The notes beneath the pieces are model-generated. The model saw nothing but the letters and a program-made list of their open reading frames with translations. It did no database searches and was not told the DNA's origin. DNA of 64,000 nt, taken from positions 1 through 64,000 of the forward strand of contig JAGTRU010000022.1 in NCBI GenBank assembly GCA_018261905.1, given 5' to 3'. Source of the stretch: Pseudomonadota bacterium. Lineage in GTDB: Bacteria > Pseudomonadota > Gammaproteobacteria > Burkholderiales > Rhodocyclaceae. Shown piece after piece: positions 35,442 to 44,800 of the stretch (within the stretch, counting starts at the first letter, position 1; each line of letters opens with the position of its first letter). The position numbers were made by a program, and so were the translations under genes.

Positions 35442-36725
35442 CTAGACCATGCCCAAGGTGCGTGGCAACCAGAGCGACAAACCCGGCCAGTAAGTGACGA
35501 CCACCAGGAAAACCAGCATCGAGAGCAGCCACGGCCAGACCGCCACGGTCAGCTCGGTAATCCCCATCTTGGTAATCCCCGAAGCGACGTAGAGATTGAG
35601 ACCGACCGGCGGGTGACACATGCCGACTTCCATGTTGACCACCATGATGATGCCGAAATGCACCGGGTCGATACCCAGCTTGATCGCCACCGGGAACAGA
35701 ATGGGCGCAAAGATCAAGACAATGGACGACGGCTCCATGAAGTTGCCGGCCAGCAGCAGCAGCACGTTGCACATCAGCAGGAAGGCAATCATCCCCAGAC
35801 CATGGCCCATCATCCAGTCGGCCAGCGCCTGCGGGATGTTCTCGTTGGTCATGATGAAGGAGAACAACACGGCATTGGTGATGATGTAGAGCAGCATCGC
35901 CGACATGTTGGCCGAATTGAGCAAGACTTTCGGCACATCCTTCAGACCCAGGTCACGGTAGATGAACACGGCGCAAATGAAGGCATAGACCGCCGACATC
36001 GCCGCCGCTTCGGTCGGCGTGAAGATACCGGTATAGATACCGCCCATCACCACGACGATCAGCAGCAGACCCCAGACGGAAGCGCGGAAGGCCTTCCAGC
36101 GCTCGGCCCAGGTGGCTTTCGCCTGGCGCGGGTAGTTGAATTTCTTGGCCCGATACCAGGTCACACCGCCCAGCGTTGCCGCCAAAGCCAGACCGGGCAT
36201 GACGCCGGCCATGAACAAGGCGCCCACCGAGGTATTGGTCGCCACCGAGTACATCACCATGACGATGGACGGCGGAATCAGGATGCCGAGCGCGCCCGAG
36301 GTGGCAATGACGCCCGCCCCGAATTTGTTCGGAAAACCTGCCTTGACCATCGCCGGCAACAGGATGGAGCCGATCGCCACCACCGTCGCCGGACTGGAAC
36401 CGGAGACCGCAGCAAACAGGGCGCAGGCCAGCACGCCGGCCAGACCGAGGCCACCGTACCAGTGGCCGACCATCGACGCGGCGAAATTGATCATCCGCTT
36501 CGCCACCCCGCCATGGGTCAGGAAATTGCCGGCCAGGATGAAGAAGGGGATGGCCATGATCTCGAATTTCTCGATACCGGTGAACAATTTCAGGGCCACG
36601 GACTCCAGGGGCACCTGGGTCAACGTAAACAGAAAGGTCAATACGGTCAGGCCGAGCGAAATCGAGATCGGCATGCCGGTCAGCATCAGCACAGCCAACA
36701 GGCTGAAAATCACCAGGGCGTTCAT
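35442..36725 (-). CDS. dctM: TRAP transporter large permease DctM
   Basis: Inner-membrane protein of 427 residues with about 12 helices, the ion-coupled transport subunit of a tripartite (TRAP) C4-dicarboxylate importer. Family blocks include MAIPFFILAGNFLTHGGVAKRMI, GSSPATVVAIGSILLPAM, IPPSIVMVMYSVATNTSVGALFMAGVMPG and PVHFGIIMVVNMEVGMCHPPVGLNLYVASG. It overlaps dctQ by ATGA (36722-36725). Confidence 0.96.
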   Translation of the reverse strand: MNALVIFSLLAVLMLTGMPISISLGLTVLTFLFTLTQVPLESVALKLFTGIEKFEIMAIPFFILAGNFLTHGGVAKRMINFAASMVGHWYGGLGLAGVLACALFAAVSGSSPATVVAIGSILLPAMVKAGFPNKFGAGVIATSGALGILIPPSIVMVMYSVATNTSVGALFMAGVMPGLALAATLGGVTWYRAKKFNYPRQAKATWAERWKAFRASVWGLLLIVVVMGGIYTGIFTPTEAAAMSAVYAFICAVFIYRDLGLKDVPKVLLNSANMSAMLLYIITNAVLFSFIMTNENIPQALADWMMGHGLGMIAFLLMCNVLLLLAGNFMEPSSIVLIFAPILFPVAIKLGIDPVHFGIIMVVNMEVGMCHPPVGLNLYVASGITKMGITELTVAVWPWLLSMLVFLVVVTYWPGLSLWLPRTLGMV

Positions 36726-37501
36726 TGCTGATCTCCTTCTTTATCCGCATTGCGCCGCGCAGAGCGGCGCCGTTCTTCTGCCGCGGCCGCGCTCTCCGAC
36801 TGGCGACGCTCATCACCGCTGCGGCGATCGCCGATCATCGGGTGTTTGAGATCGTGCATATGGAGGTTGTCGTCCATCCCGTAGAGATTGACATCAACCG
36901 GCGGCACAACATCTTCCAGACCATCGACATGACCGTGATCGTGGTGCGGCAGTTCGCCGGTTTTGACGAAGCCCCAGGCCACCTGCAGAAAGCGGAAGCA
37001 CATCAGCGACGAACCGAGCGGAATGGCGCTGTACACCATCCAGGTCGGCCATTCGAGATCGGGCGTCGTCGGCCCTTGGTAGTTATCACCGGTATCCAGG
37101 CCCAGGAATTGGAAGATGGCGTAATGGGCGCCGTTTTCCCAGACGAAAGTAGCCCCCAAAGTGGCCACCGTGCCGGTAAACAGCGCGCCGGCGAGCAGGC
37201 CGAAAATAATGAACTTGGCGCGCCACTTATCGTCGAGGCGATTGATCAGGACATCGACCCCAACGTGGATGCCGGTCCGCACGCCGTAAGCGGCGCCAAA
37301 CTTGGCCATCCAGACAAACATGATGATGCAGAGCTCTTGCGCCCAGCCCAGATCGAGTGTCAGCAACCAGTCCTGCAGGCCCGGAATATCCACCCCGGCC
37401 AGATAGCGGTGCACGACGGAGACAAAGATGATCAGCGTGGCCGCCCCCATCAGGAAGGTGACCAGCAACTCTTCTAGGTGATTCAACGCTTTGTTGATCA
37501 T
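36722..37501 (-). CDS. dctQ: TRAP transporter small permease DctQ, extended tail
   Basis: Small TRAP membrane subunit of 259 residues. Four helices are visible (LLVTFLMGAATLIIFVSVVHRY; the ELCIIMFVWMAKFGAAYGVR region with the family's WxxxxGA pattern; IIFGLLAGALFTGTVATLGATF; and the segment ending in MVYSAIPLGSSLMCFRFLQ). Most DctQ proteins are 160-200 residues. Here about 60 extra C-terminal residues follow: a His/Asp-rich stretch (LPHHDHGHVDG) and a strongly charged end rich in Arg, Glu and Asp. The extra part is probably cytosolic. Confidence 0.93.
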   Translation of the reverse strand: MINKALNHLEELLVTFLMGAATLIIFVSVVHRYLAGVDIPGLQDWLLTLDLGWAQELCIIMFVWMAKFGAAYGVRTGIHVGVDVLINRLDDKWRAKFIIFGLLAGALFTGTVATLGATFVWENGAHYAIFQFLGLDTGDNYQGPTTPDLEWPTWMVYSAIPLGSSLMCFRFLQVAWGFVKTGELPHHDHGHVDGLEDVVPPVDVNLYGMDDNLHMHDLKHPMIGDRRSGDERRQSESAAAAEERRRSARRNADKEGDQQ

Positions 37502-37522
37502 AACGAGTTCCCCCGGTGTGAA

Positions 37523-37542
37523 TTGGGGGCCGCAGCCCCCAA
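37523..37542 (-). promoter_or_regulatory. intercistronic hairpin dctP-dctQ
   Basis: TTGGGGGC and GCCCCCAA pair perfectly over a 4-nt loop in the 60-bp gap between dctP and dctQ. No U-run follows on the minus strand. Such hairpins after binding-protein genes usually protect the upstream mRNA and keep the binding protein in excess. Confidence 0.65.
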
Positions 37543-37561
37543 GTCTTATTGTTGCGGCGGA

Positions 37562-38566
37562 TTACAGACTATCGGGCTTGAAGCCGGTGTCCTTGTAAAC
37601 CGCCTGGATGACGTCCTTGCCAACCCGGCTTTCCATCTTCTGATGGACCGGCACCAGCGCCCTCTTGAAGGCCAGACGCTCTTCCTTGGTCGGCACATAG
37701 ACAATCGTCTTGCCGCTCTTCTTCACCGCTTCCAGCGCGCTGTCGTTTTCCACCTTGGCGATCTGGTTGGCGTAGCGGGTCGCCTGCTCCATGGCATCGT
37801 CCAACTGGGCACGGACATCGGCCGGCAGGCCATCCCAGAATTTCTTGTTAACAATCACCGCATAGCCGAGATAGCCGTGCTGGGTCAGGGTCAGGTACTT
37901 CTGCACCTCGTGCATCTTCTGGGTATACAGGTTGGAGATCGGATTTTCCGTACCATCGACCACCCCGGTCTGCAGCGCCTGATAAACCTCGGAGAAGGCC
38001 ATCACCTGCGGCAACGAGCCCAGGGAACGCATTTGCTCTTCGAGGACCTTGGAGGACTGGATACGCATTTTCTTGCCCTTCAGGTCGGCCGGCGCCTTGA
38101 TCGGCGTATTCGCCGAGAAGGCCTTGAAGCCGTTGTCCCAGTAGGCCAGACCGCGGATTCCCTTGGGCTCGAGCTTGGTCAGCAACTGCTTGCCAACCGG
38201 CCCGTTGGTTACTTTGCGCAGGGCATCGTAGTCGCTGAAGATGAATGGCAGATCAAAGACTTCGAATTCCTTGACGCCGAGCGGGCCGAACTTGGCGAGC
38301 GAGGGCGCCAGCATCTGCACGGCGCCCAGTTGCAGCGCCTCCATTTCTTCCTTGTCCTTGTACAAGGTGGAATTGGCATAGACCTCGACCTTAACCCGGC
38401 CCTTGGTCAGCTCGGCAGCCTTCTTGGCGAACATTTCGGCCGCCTTGCCCTTCGGCGTATCGGCTGCCACCACGTGACTGAACTTGATGACAATCGGTTG
38501 CTGGGCATAAGCCGCCAGCGATAATGCACCGGCGAACAATGCAATCAGAAGCTTCGAAACTTTCAT
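37562..38566 (-). CDS. dctP: TRAP C4-dicarboxylate binding protein DctP
   Basis: Periplasmic receptor of 334 residues for succinate, malate or fumarate. The signal peptide MKVSKLLIALFAGALSLAAYA is cut before QQP. Signature parts are IKFSHVVAADTPKGKAAEMFAKKAAELTKGRV, KKMRIQSSKVLEEQMRSLGS with the carboxylate-binding Arg, and GVVDGTENPISNLYTQKMHEVQKY. The start is fixed by TGGAGGAGAAAATA before the ATG; thirteen extra in-frame codons upstream have no support. Confidence 0.96.
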   Translation of the reverse strand: MKVSKLLIALFAGALSLAAYAQQPIVIKFSHVVAADTPKGKAAEMFAKKAAELTKGRVKVEVYANSTLYKDKEEMEALQLGAVQMLAPSLAKFGPLGVKEFEVFDLPFIFSDYDALRKVTNGPVGKQLLTKLEPKGIRGLAYWDNGFKAFSANTPIKAPADLKGKKMRIQSSKVLEEQMRSLGSLPQVMAFSEVYQALQTGVVDGTENPISNLYTQKMHEVQKYLTLTQHGYLGYAVIVNKKFWDGLPADVRAQLDDAMEQATRYANQIAKVENDSALEAVKKSGKTIVYVPTKEERLAFKRALVPVHQKMESRVGKDVIQAVYKDTGFKPDSL

Positions 38567-38623
38567 TATTTTCTCCTCCAATAGATAGCGCACAACAAAA
38601 GCCAAAATTTCAGCTTGGTAAAA

Positions 38624-38666
38624 GTATTACGAAAGATATAACCGTTGCGTATTGTGGATATCCACA
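38624..38666 (-). promoter_or_regulatory. dctP promoter and putative DctR operator
   Basis: TGTGGATATCCACA (38653-38666) is a 14-bp perfect palindrome. Exactly 23 nt later on the minus strand is TAATAC (38629-38624), a candidate -10, giving a start near 38617 and placing the palindrome centre about 42 bp upstream of it. That is where class II activators bind. The dctA promoter has the same layout. Confidence 0.6.
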
Positions 38667-38720
38667 TAACGGCAGCGGCAGATCGGCGCCATCCCCGCAA
38701 CCGATGGCGTTTTCCAAGAC

Positions 38721-38749
38721 AAAAAAAACCGCCGGACTCGCCGGCGGTT
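38721..38749 (-). terminator. intrinsic terminator of dctA
   Basis: On the minus strand AACCGCCGG, loop CGAGT, CCGGCGGTT and then eight T residues in all. A textbook Rho-independent terminator 20 bp after the dctA stop. It separates dctA from dctPQM. Confidence 0.95.
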
Positions 38750-38768
38750 ATTGCAACACAGAAACTAC

Positions 38769-40118
38769 TCAGTGGTGTTCGACCATCGGCCGCGGACTGT
38801 GCGGAATCGGCGATTCCATCCCATCGTCGAGGACCAGTTCCGGGACATTCGCCTCGTCGGAAGTTTCGCCATCGAGCACGGCGTTCAGCTTTTCCGAATT
38901 CAATGCATTGCACCACTTGGCAACCACCAGCGTCGCCACGCTGTTGCCGATGAAATTGGTCAGCGCCCGGGCTTCCGACATGAAACGGTCGATCCCGAGA
39001 ATCAGCGCCAAACCGGCCACCGGTACCGTTCCGACGGCCGACAGGGTGGCCGCCAGGACGATAAAGCCACTGCCCGTCACGCCGGCCGCTCCCTTCGAGG
39101 TCAGCAGCAGGATGACCAGCAGCGTGAGCTGGTGTTGCAGGTCGAGCGGCGTATTGGTCGCCTGGGCAATGAAGACGGCGGCCATGGTCAGGTAGATCGA
39201 GGTACCGTCGAGGTTGAAGGAGTAACCGGTGGGCACAACCAGGCCAACTACCGATTTCTGGGCGCCGGCATTTTCCATCTTGGCCATCAGACGCGGCAAG
39301 GCGGATTCCGAAGAGGAGGTGCCGAGGACCAGGAACAGTTCTTCCTTGATGTATTTGATCAGCTTCCAGATAGAAAACCCGTGGAAGGCCGCGATACTGC
39401 CCAGCACACCGAAGATGAAAATCAGGCAGGTCAGGTAGAAGGCACCCATTAAGCTGGCCAGTTGGGCCAGACTGCCGACGCCGTGCTTGCCGATGGTGTA
39501 GGCCATGGCGCCGAAGGCGCCGATCGGGGCAACCTTCATGATCACGCCGACGATGCCGAACAAGACATGCGACAGCTTCTCGATCAATTCGAAAACCGGC
39601 TTGCCACGCTCGCCGAAAGCATGCATGGCGTAACCGAAGAGGATGGAGAAGAACAGCACCTGCAGCATGTCGCCCTTGGCAAAGGCATCGACGACGCTGG
39701 TCGGGATGATGTTGAGCAGGAAATCGACCGTCGACTGCATCTTGCCCGGTTCGGCATACTTGGCGATGCCCTTGGTATCCAGCGACGCCGGATCGACATT
39801 CATGCCGACGCCCGGCGCCCAGACATTGACCACGATCAGACCAATGACCAGAGCGATCGAACTGACCACTTCAAAATAGAGAACCGCCAGGCCGCCGGTC
39901 TTGCCGACCTTCTTCATGTCTTCCATGCCGGCGATGCCGACGACGATGGTGCAGAAGATGATCGGCGCGATGATCATCTTGATCAACTTGATGAAACCGT
40001 CGCCCAGCGGCTTCATGGCCGCCCCCGACTCCGGATAGAAATGACCAAGCGACACACCGAGCGCAATGGCGACCAACACCTGGAAATACAGGCTTTTAAA
40101 CAACCCTCTTTTAGCCAT
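38769..40118 (-). CDS. dctA: C4-dicarboxylate symporter DctA
   Basis: Inner-membrane cation-dicarboxylate symporter of 449 residues in the DAACS (glutamate/aspartate transporter) family. Blocks seen: [29 protein letters not shown], the serine-rich [20 protein letters not shown] hairpin, [30 protein letters not shown], and [35 protein letters not shown] precedes the ATG. It has its own promoter and terminator, apart from dctPQM, which gives the cell two uptake routes. Confidence 0.97.
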   Translation of the reverse strand: MAKRGLFKSLYFQVLVAIALGVSLGHFYPESGAAMKPLGDGFIKLIKMIIAPIIFCTIVVGIAGMEDMKKVGKTGGLAVLYFEVVSSIALVIGLIVVNVWAPGVGMNVDPASLDTKGIAKYAEPGKMQSTVDFLLNIIPTSVVDAFAKGDMLQVLFFSILFGYAMHAFGERGKPVFELIEKLSHVLFGIVGVIMKVAPIGAFGAMAYTIGKHGVGSLAQLASLMGAFYLTCLIFIFGVLGSIAAFHGFSIWKLIKYIKEELFLVLGTSSSESALPRLMAKMENAGAQKSVVGLVVPTGYSFNLDGTSIYLTMAAVFIAQATNTPLDLQHQLTLLVILLLTSKGAAGVTGSGFIVLAATLSAVGTVPVAGLALILGIDRFMSEARALTNFIGNSVATLVVAKWCNALNSEKLNAVLDGETSDEANVPELVLDDGMESPIPHSPRPMVEHH

Positions 40119-40162
40119 CCGAATCGACTCCTCTGGTAATGATTTTTAAAAAATTTTGCGCA

Positions 40163-40224
40163 GTATTACCAATCGCCGGAGCCCGCACCATTGTGGTTAT
40201 CCGAGTTGTGGATAGCCACAATGG
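40163..40224. promoter_or_regulatory. dctA-dctS intergenic operators and dctA -10
   Basis: A 15-bp inverted repeat with one mismatch (40188-40202 and 40210-40224) holds two operator-like units: TGTGGTTATCCGAG (40192-40205, degenerate) and TGTGGATAGCCACA (40207-40220). The first lies exactly 23 nt from TAATAC (40168-40163, minus strand), as at dctP. The region also serves dctS on the plus strand, whose start is 36 bp beyond the repeat. Confidence 0.6.
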
Positions 40225-40259
40225 CCAGCCCGAAAAAAACGTGTTGTACCATTCACTCC

Positions 40260-42245
40260 ATGAAGCCGCCCCTGAACACCCTGACTTCCGGCAACGGCCA
40301 CCTGCGCTGGCTGCTGGCTCTCCCCAAGCTGGGCATCGTCCTCCTCCTGGGGGCGCTGCTGACCCTACTCTGGCTACTGCATTTGAATGAAATCGAGGAG
40401 GAACGTTCCGCACTGATCAAGGACGTACTTTGGCTGGAACAGAACCTCTATTTCCACCTCAACGGCAACGAAGAACAATTGCAACAACTGGCCGTCGATG
40501 TAGCCATGCTGCCCGAGCCGCGCCGCATCTTTCGCCTGCGCGTCAGCCACCTGCTGAAAAACAACCCGGAAATATCCCAGATCCTGTGGCTCGACAAAAA
40601 CCACAGCGTGATCGACGCCCTGCCCGGCTCCGCCCCCCCCGACCGGGAAATCGAAGCCTTCGGTCCGCCAGTGACGAGCAAGGCCTTCGACATGGCCCGC
40701 CGGCTCGGCAAGCTGGTCTATAGCGAACCTTTTTTCCTGGAAAACAACCACGCCTTCATCGAAGTCGCAGTTCCGGTTTATCAGGACAAGGAATTTTCCG
40801 GCATGCTGGTCGCCGTATACCCGCTGGAAACCCTGCTCGGCAATCTCGTTCCCTGGTGGTTCACCGAAAAATACAAGGTTGTCATCACCGACGACAACGA
40901 CATCCTGTACGCCACCAAGACCCATATCGAAGGGCGCGGCAACCAGACTTACGAAATTCTCTTCGACCCGCCGGGCTATGGTCTGAAACTGCGGGTCAGC
41001 ACCTACCAGAACAATGGCAACCCGCTCCAGCAATTGCTCACCGTTGCCATCATCGCGCTCGGCGCCGGCGTCTTCTGGAGTCTGTGGATCGTCCGCGACC
41101 TGATGAAAAAACGCCTGCAGGCCGAAGAGGCGCTACGCTCCGAACATGCTTTCCGCACCGCCATGGAGGATTCGCTGACCGTCGGCATGCGGGCCCGCGA
41201 CCTCAAGGGCAAGGTCATTTACGTCAATCCCGCCTTCTGCAAGATGACCGGTTTTGCCAGCGAGGAACTGGTCGGCCGGGTGCCGCCCATGCCCTACTGG
41301 ATTCCCGAACAGATCGACGAAACCTTCGCCATTCACCAGTCGGTGATGGCCGGCAAAGCCCCCCTGGACGGTTTTGAAATCACCTTCATGCGCAAGAACG
41401 GCGAACGCTTCCATGCCCTCGTCTATGAAGCCAAACTGATCGACGGCAATGGCCAGCACACCGGCTGGATGGCTTCCGTCCTCGACGTTACCGAACGCAA
41501 GCATGCCGAAGAACTGGCCCGTCTGCAGCAGGAGCAACTGCAATTTACTTCACGTCTGGTCACTATGGGCGAAATGGCCTCCACCCTGGCCCACGAACTG
41601 AACCAGCCGCTGGCCGCCATCGCCAGCTACAACAGCGGCTGCCTCAACCTGCTGCAGCGCAGCGACTGCGAAATAGAAGAGATTCGTCCGGCGCTGGAGA
41701 AAATCGGCGTTCAGGCCCAGCGCGCCGGTCGCATCATTCGCCGTGTCCACGATTTCGTGCGCAAGAGCGAGCCCAAGCGCGCCCCCTGCCAACTGGCCGA
41801 AGTCGTCGAAGACTGCCTGGGCTTCAGCGAAGCCGATGCCCGCAAACGGCACATCCGCATCGAATGCGAAATCCCCGAAGTCCCCCCCATTCCGGCCGAC
41901 CGCCTGATGCTCGAACAGGTGCTCCTCAACCTGATCCGCAACGGCATGGACGCCATGGCCTCGACCCCGGAAGGCCATCGCAAGTTGCACATCAGCGTCG
42001 GCCTGGAGGCCGCCGAACTCAAGATCAGCGTCACCGACAACGGTTGCGGCATCGGGCCCGCCATCCGGGAAAAACTATTCACTGCCTTTTTCACCACCAA
42101 ACCGGAAGGCATGGGGGTCGGCTTGTCGATCTGCCGCTCGATTGTTGAATTTCATCGCGGCCGCTTATGGGCCGAAGACAATCACCAATCGCCCACCGGA
42201 AGCGGTACGATATTTTCCTTCACCCTCCCCCTGGAAGCCGCATGA
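40260..42245 (+). CDS. dctS: C4-dicarboxylate sensor kinase DctS/DctB type
   Basis: Inner-membrane histidine kinase of 661 residues. A first helix (ALPKLGIVLLLGALLTLLWLLHL), a large periplasmic Cache-like sensor (about 45-270) and a second helix precede a PAS domain (FRTAMEDSLTVGMRARDLKGKV to DVTERKHAEE). HisKA has acceptor His445 in TLAHELNQPLAAIASYNSG, then the HATPase (NLIRNGMDAM, DNGCGIG, GMGVGLSICRSIVEFHRG). The family is DctB/DctS; the FixJ-type partner favours the name DctS. The ATG at 40260 is chosen because upstream in-frame codons run into the operator repeat. dctR overlaps by ATGA. Confidence 0.93.
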   Translation: MKPPLNTLTSGNGHLRWLLALPKLGIVLLLGALLTLLWLLHLNEIEEERSALIKDVLWLEQNLYFHLNGNEEQLQQLAVDVAMLPEPRRIFRLRVSHLLKNNPEISQILWLDKNHSVIDALPGSAPPDREIEAFGPPVTSKAFDMARRLGKLVYSEPFFLENNHAFIEVAVPVYQDKEFSGMLVAVYPLETLLGNLVPWWFTEKYKVVITDDNDILYATKTHIEGRGNQTYEILFDPPGYGLKLRVSTYQNNGNPLQQLLTVAIIALGAGVFWSLWIVRDLMKKRLQAEEALRSEHAFRTAMEDSLTVGMRARDLKGKVIYVNPAFCKMTGFASEELVGRVPPMPYWIPEQIDETFAIHQSVMAGKAPLDGFEITFMRKNGERFHALVYEAKLIDGNGQHTGWMASVLDVTERKHAEELARLQQEQLQFTSRLVTMGEMASTLAHELNQPLAAIASYNSGCLNLLQRSDCEIEEIRPALEKIGVQAQRAGRIIRRVHDFVRKSEPKRAPCQLAEVVEDCLGFSEADARKRHIRIECEIPEVPPIPADRLMLEQVLLNLIRNGMDAMASTPEGHRKLHISVGLEAAELKISVTDNGCGIGPAIREKLFTAFFTTKPEGMGVGLSICRSIVEFHRGRLWAEDNHQSPTGSGTIFSFTLPLEAA

Positions 42246-42844
42246 GACTGTCACAAGCCCATCTGGTCGACGACGACGAAGCGATCCGCGATGCGCTCGG
42301 CTGGCTACTCAAGTCGCTGGGCATTCCGTACACGACCTACGCCAGCGCCGAAAGCTTTCTCGCCGCCTGGAATCCCGGACTGGCCGGCTGCCTGGTGCTC
42401 GACATGCGGATGTCCGGGATGAGCGGCCTCGATTGCTTCGACCGCCTGCGCGAACTGAAGTCGACGCTACCGGTCATTTTCCTGACCGGCCATGGCGACG
42501 TCCCGTTGGCCGTAGCCACCCTGAAAAAAGGCGCTTTCGATTTTTTCGAAAAACCCTTCAACGACAACGATCTGGCCAGCCGCATCCAGGAAGCCATGGC
42601 GCACGACGCTCGCCAACGCGCCGCCAACGCCACCGCCGACTCGCTGAATGCTCGGCTTTCCAGCCTGACCACCCGCGAACGGCAAATCATGGAACTGGTC
42701 CTGGCCGGCAAGTTCAACAAGGTGATTGCCGACGAATTGCATATCAGTATGCGCACCGTCGAGGTGCATCGCGCCAACCTGTTTGACAAGATGCAGGTCA
42801 AAACGGCGGTCGAACTGGCCAATTTAATGAAAGCGGGACGCTGA
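42242..42844 (+). CDS. dctR: C4-dicarboxylate response regulator DctR
   Basis: FixJ/NarL-type regulator of 200 residues. The receiver has the acidic pocket DDDE (10-13), acceptor Asp54 in LVLDMRMSGMSG and the Lys of FFEKPF. The LuxR-type helix-turn-helix reads LTTRERQIMELVLAGKFNKVIADELHIS with MRTVEVHRANLFDKM. DctS presumably phosphorylates it in response to dicarboxylates, and it likely activates dctPQM and dctA at the shared palindrome. It has no AAA domain, so sigma-54 is not implied. Confidence 0.94.
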   Translation: MRLSQAHLVDDDEAIRDALGWLLKSLGIPYTTYASAESFLAAWNPGLAGCLVLDMRMSGMSGLDCFDRLRELKSTLPVIFLTGHGDVPLAVATLKKGAFDFFEKPFNDNDLASRIQEAMAHDARQRAANATADSLNARLSSLTTRERQIMELVLAGKFNKVIADELHISMRTVEVHRANLFDKMQVKTAVELANLMKAGR

Positions 42845-42890
42845 CCCTTCCCTTACCCCCCTTTTTTCGCTAGCATCTTGCGGAAACTAC

Positions 42891-42906
42891 ATCCCCCGCC
42901 GGGGAT
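42891..42906. promoter_or_regulatory. small hairpin upstream of trxA
   Basis: ATCCCC and GGGGAT pair over a CGCC loop 43 bp before trxA. It may mark the end of the dctSR transcript or the trxA leader. No U-run. Confidence 0.3.
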
Positions 42907-42949
42907 CAATTCTGGCCATTCCGGTTCACTCCAATCCACGAGGCATTTC

Positions 42950-43276
42950 ATGAGCGAGCATATTCATCACGTCACCGACGACACCTTTGAAGCCGAAGTG
43001 CTGCAGGCGCAGCAGCCGGTTCTGGTCGACTACTGGGCCGAATGGTGCGGTCCCTGCAAGATGATTGCTCCCATCCTCGACGAAATCGCCAGCGAATACG
43101 CCGGCAAGCTCAAGGTCGCCAAGGTCAATATCGACGACAACCAGGCGACGCCCGCCAAATTCGGTATCCGCGGTATCCCGACCCTGATGATTTTCAAGAA
43201 CGGCAATGTCGAAGCGACCAAGGTCGGCGCCCTCTCCAAAGGTCAACTCGCGGCATTCATTGACAGCAATCTGTAA
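42950..43276 (+). CDS. trxA: thioredoxin 1
   Basis: Cytosolic disulfide reductase of 108 residues. The active site is [19 protein letters not shown], with the conserved cis-Pro in [17 protein letters not shown] 42950 has GAGG seven bases upstream. The trxA-rho order is a conserved proteobacterial arrangement; rho follows after a 156-bp leader. Confidence 0.98.
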   Translation: MSEHIHHVTDDTFEAEVLQAQQPVLVDYWAEWCGPCKMIAPILDEIASEYAGKLKVAKVNIDDNQATPAKFGIRGIPTLMIFKNGNVEATKVGALSKGQLAAFIDSNL

Positions 43277-43292
43277 TACCCGTAGTCTCCCC

Positions 43293-43321
43293 GCCTGAAG
43301 ATGCGTTCTGCGTCTTCAGGC
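43293..43321 (+). terminator. hairpin after trxA
   Basis: GCCTGAAGATGC pairs with GCGTCTTCAGGC (12 bp with one G-U pair) over GTTCT, 17 bp past the trxA stop. No U-run follows, so it is more likely a 3'-end stabiliser or part of the rho leader than a strong terminator. Confidence 0.5.
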
Positions 43322-43432
43322 CGACGCAGCAGCCACCCTGCTTAACGTCCTCCCCTCCTCAAGCACTTAAACTCTGCGCCCCGGTCCTGGGTTCTACCCG
43401 ACCCCCAATTTTGGCGCCACGCCCACGCACAC

Positions 43433-44692
43433 ATGCAACTTTCCGAACTCAAGACATTACACGTCAGCAAACTGCTCGATATGGCCACCGAACTGGCGAT
43501 CGAGAACGCCAACCGCATGCGCAAGCAGGAGCTGATTTACGCCATCCTGAAGGCCATCGCCAAGAACGGCACGACCATCTACGGTGACGGCACGCTCGAA
43601 GTGCTGCAGGACGGCTTCGGCTTCCTCCGCTCCTCGGACACCTCCTACCTGGCCAACACCGACGACATCTACGTTTCCCCGTCGCAGGTCCGGCGCTTCA
43701 ACCTGCGCACCGGCGACACCATCGAGGGCGAGATCCGCACCCCGAAGGAGGGCGAACGCTACGTTGCGCTGACCAAGCTGGAATCGATCAACGGTTTCCC
43801 GCCGGAAGCGAACAAGAACAAGATCATGTTCGAGAACCTGACGCCGCTGCACCCGACGCGTCACCTGAAACTCGAACGCGACATCAAGGCCGACGAAAAC
43901 ATCACCAGCCGGGTCATCGACATGATCGCCCCGGTCGGCGCCGGCCAGCGCGGCCTGATCGTCTCGCCGCCGAAATCCGGCAAGACCGTGATGCTGCAGA
44001 ACATCGCCCACGCCATCACGGTCAACCACCCGGATGTCGTGTTGATCGTGCTGCTGATCGACGAGCGTCCGGAAGAAGTCACCGAAATGACCCGCACCGT
44101 CAAAGGCGAAGTGGTTGCCTCGACCTTCGACGAACCGGCCACCCGCCACGTCGCGGTGGCCGAAATGGTCATCGAGAAGGCCAAGCGCCTGGTCGAACAC
44201 AAGAAGGATGTGGTCATCCTGCTCGACTCCATCACCCGCCTGGCCCGTGCCTACAACACCGTACAGCCGGCCTCCGGCAAGGTGCTGACCGGCGGCGTCG
44301 ACGCCAATGCGCTGCAGAAGCCAAAACGCTTCTTCGGTGCGGCGCGCAACATCGAGGAAGGCGGCTCCCTGACCATCCTGGCGACGGCACTGATCGATAC
44401 CGGTTCGCGCATGGACGAAGTGATTTACGAAGAATTCAAGGGTACCGGCAATGCCGAAATCCACCTCGACCGTCGCATGGCCGAGAAGCGGATGTACCCG
44501 GCGATCAACGTCAACCGCTCCGGCACCCGTCGCGAAGAACTGCTGCTCAAGCCCGACGTCCTGCAAAAAATGTGGGTCCTGCGCAAGCTCTGCTACCCGA
44601 TGGACGATCTGGCGGCCATGGAATTCCTGCTCGACAAGGTCAAGTCCACCAAGGGCAATGCGGAGTTCTTTGACGCCATGCGGCGCGGCTAA
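43433..44692 (+). CDS. rho: transcription termination factor Rho
   Basis: Hexameric RNA helicase of 419 residues. The N-terminal domain ([20 protein letters not shown]), the cold-shock RNA-binding domain ([23 protein letters not shown]), Walker A ([12 protein letters not shown]), Walker B and arginine finger region ([16 protein letters not shown]) and the Q-loop/R-loop ([22 protein letters not shown]) are all present. Length is standard. Its long leader fits known rho autoregulation. Confidence 0.99.
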   Translation: MQLSELKTLHVSKLLDMATELAIENANRMRKQELIYAILKAIAKNGTTIYGDGTLEVLQDGFGFLRSSDTSYLANTDDIYVSPSQVRRFNLRTGDTIEGEIRTPKEGERYVALTKLESINGFPPEANKNKIMFENLTPLHPTRHLKLERDIKADENITSRVIDMIAPVGAGQRGLIVSPPKSGKTVMLQNIAHAITVNHPDVVLIVLLIDERPEEVTEMTRTVKGEVVASTFDEPATRHVAVAEMVIEKAKRLVEHKKDVVILLDSITRLARAYNTVQPASGKVLTGGVDANALQKPKRFFGAARNIEEGGSLTILATALIDTGSRMDEVIYEEFKGTGNAEIHLDRRMAEKRMYPAINVNRSGTRREELLLKPDVLQKMWVLRKLCYPMDDLAAMEFLLDKVKSTKGNAEFFDAMRRG

Positions 44693-44717
44693 AGCCGCCG
44701 GACGACCAAGAAAAACA

Positions 44718-44756
44718 TTGCAAGCGCGTGATTATTCGCGGATAATCGCGCGTTTT
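44718..44756 (+). promoter_or_regulatory. rpmE promoter overlapping a terminator-like hairpin
   Basis: TTGCAA (44718-44723), 17 bp, GATAAT (44741-44746) form a good sigma-70 promoter for rpmE. The same bases make an 11-bp stem (44725-44735 with 44742-44752, one G-U pair, 6-nt loop) followed by TTTT, which would terminate rho transcripts. Confidence 0.55.
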
Positions 44757-44800
44757 CCAGATCGGCCACATCCGCCGGTCGCATAACGAAAGGACACAAA

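Noticed and set aside
43293..43321. Strong intrinsic terminator after trxA
   Set aside because: The stem is good but no U-run follows, so I call it only a hairpin of uncertain role.
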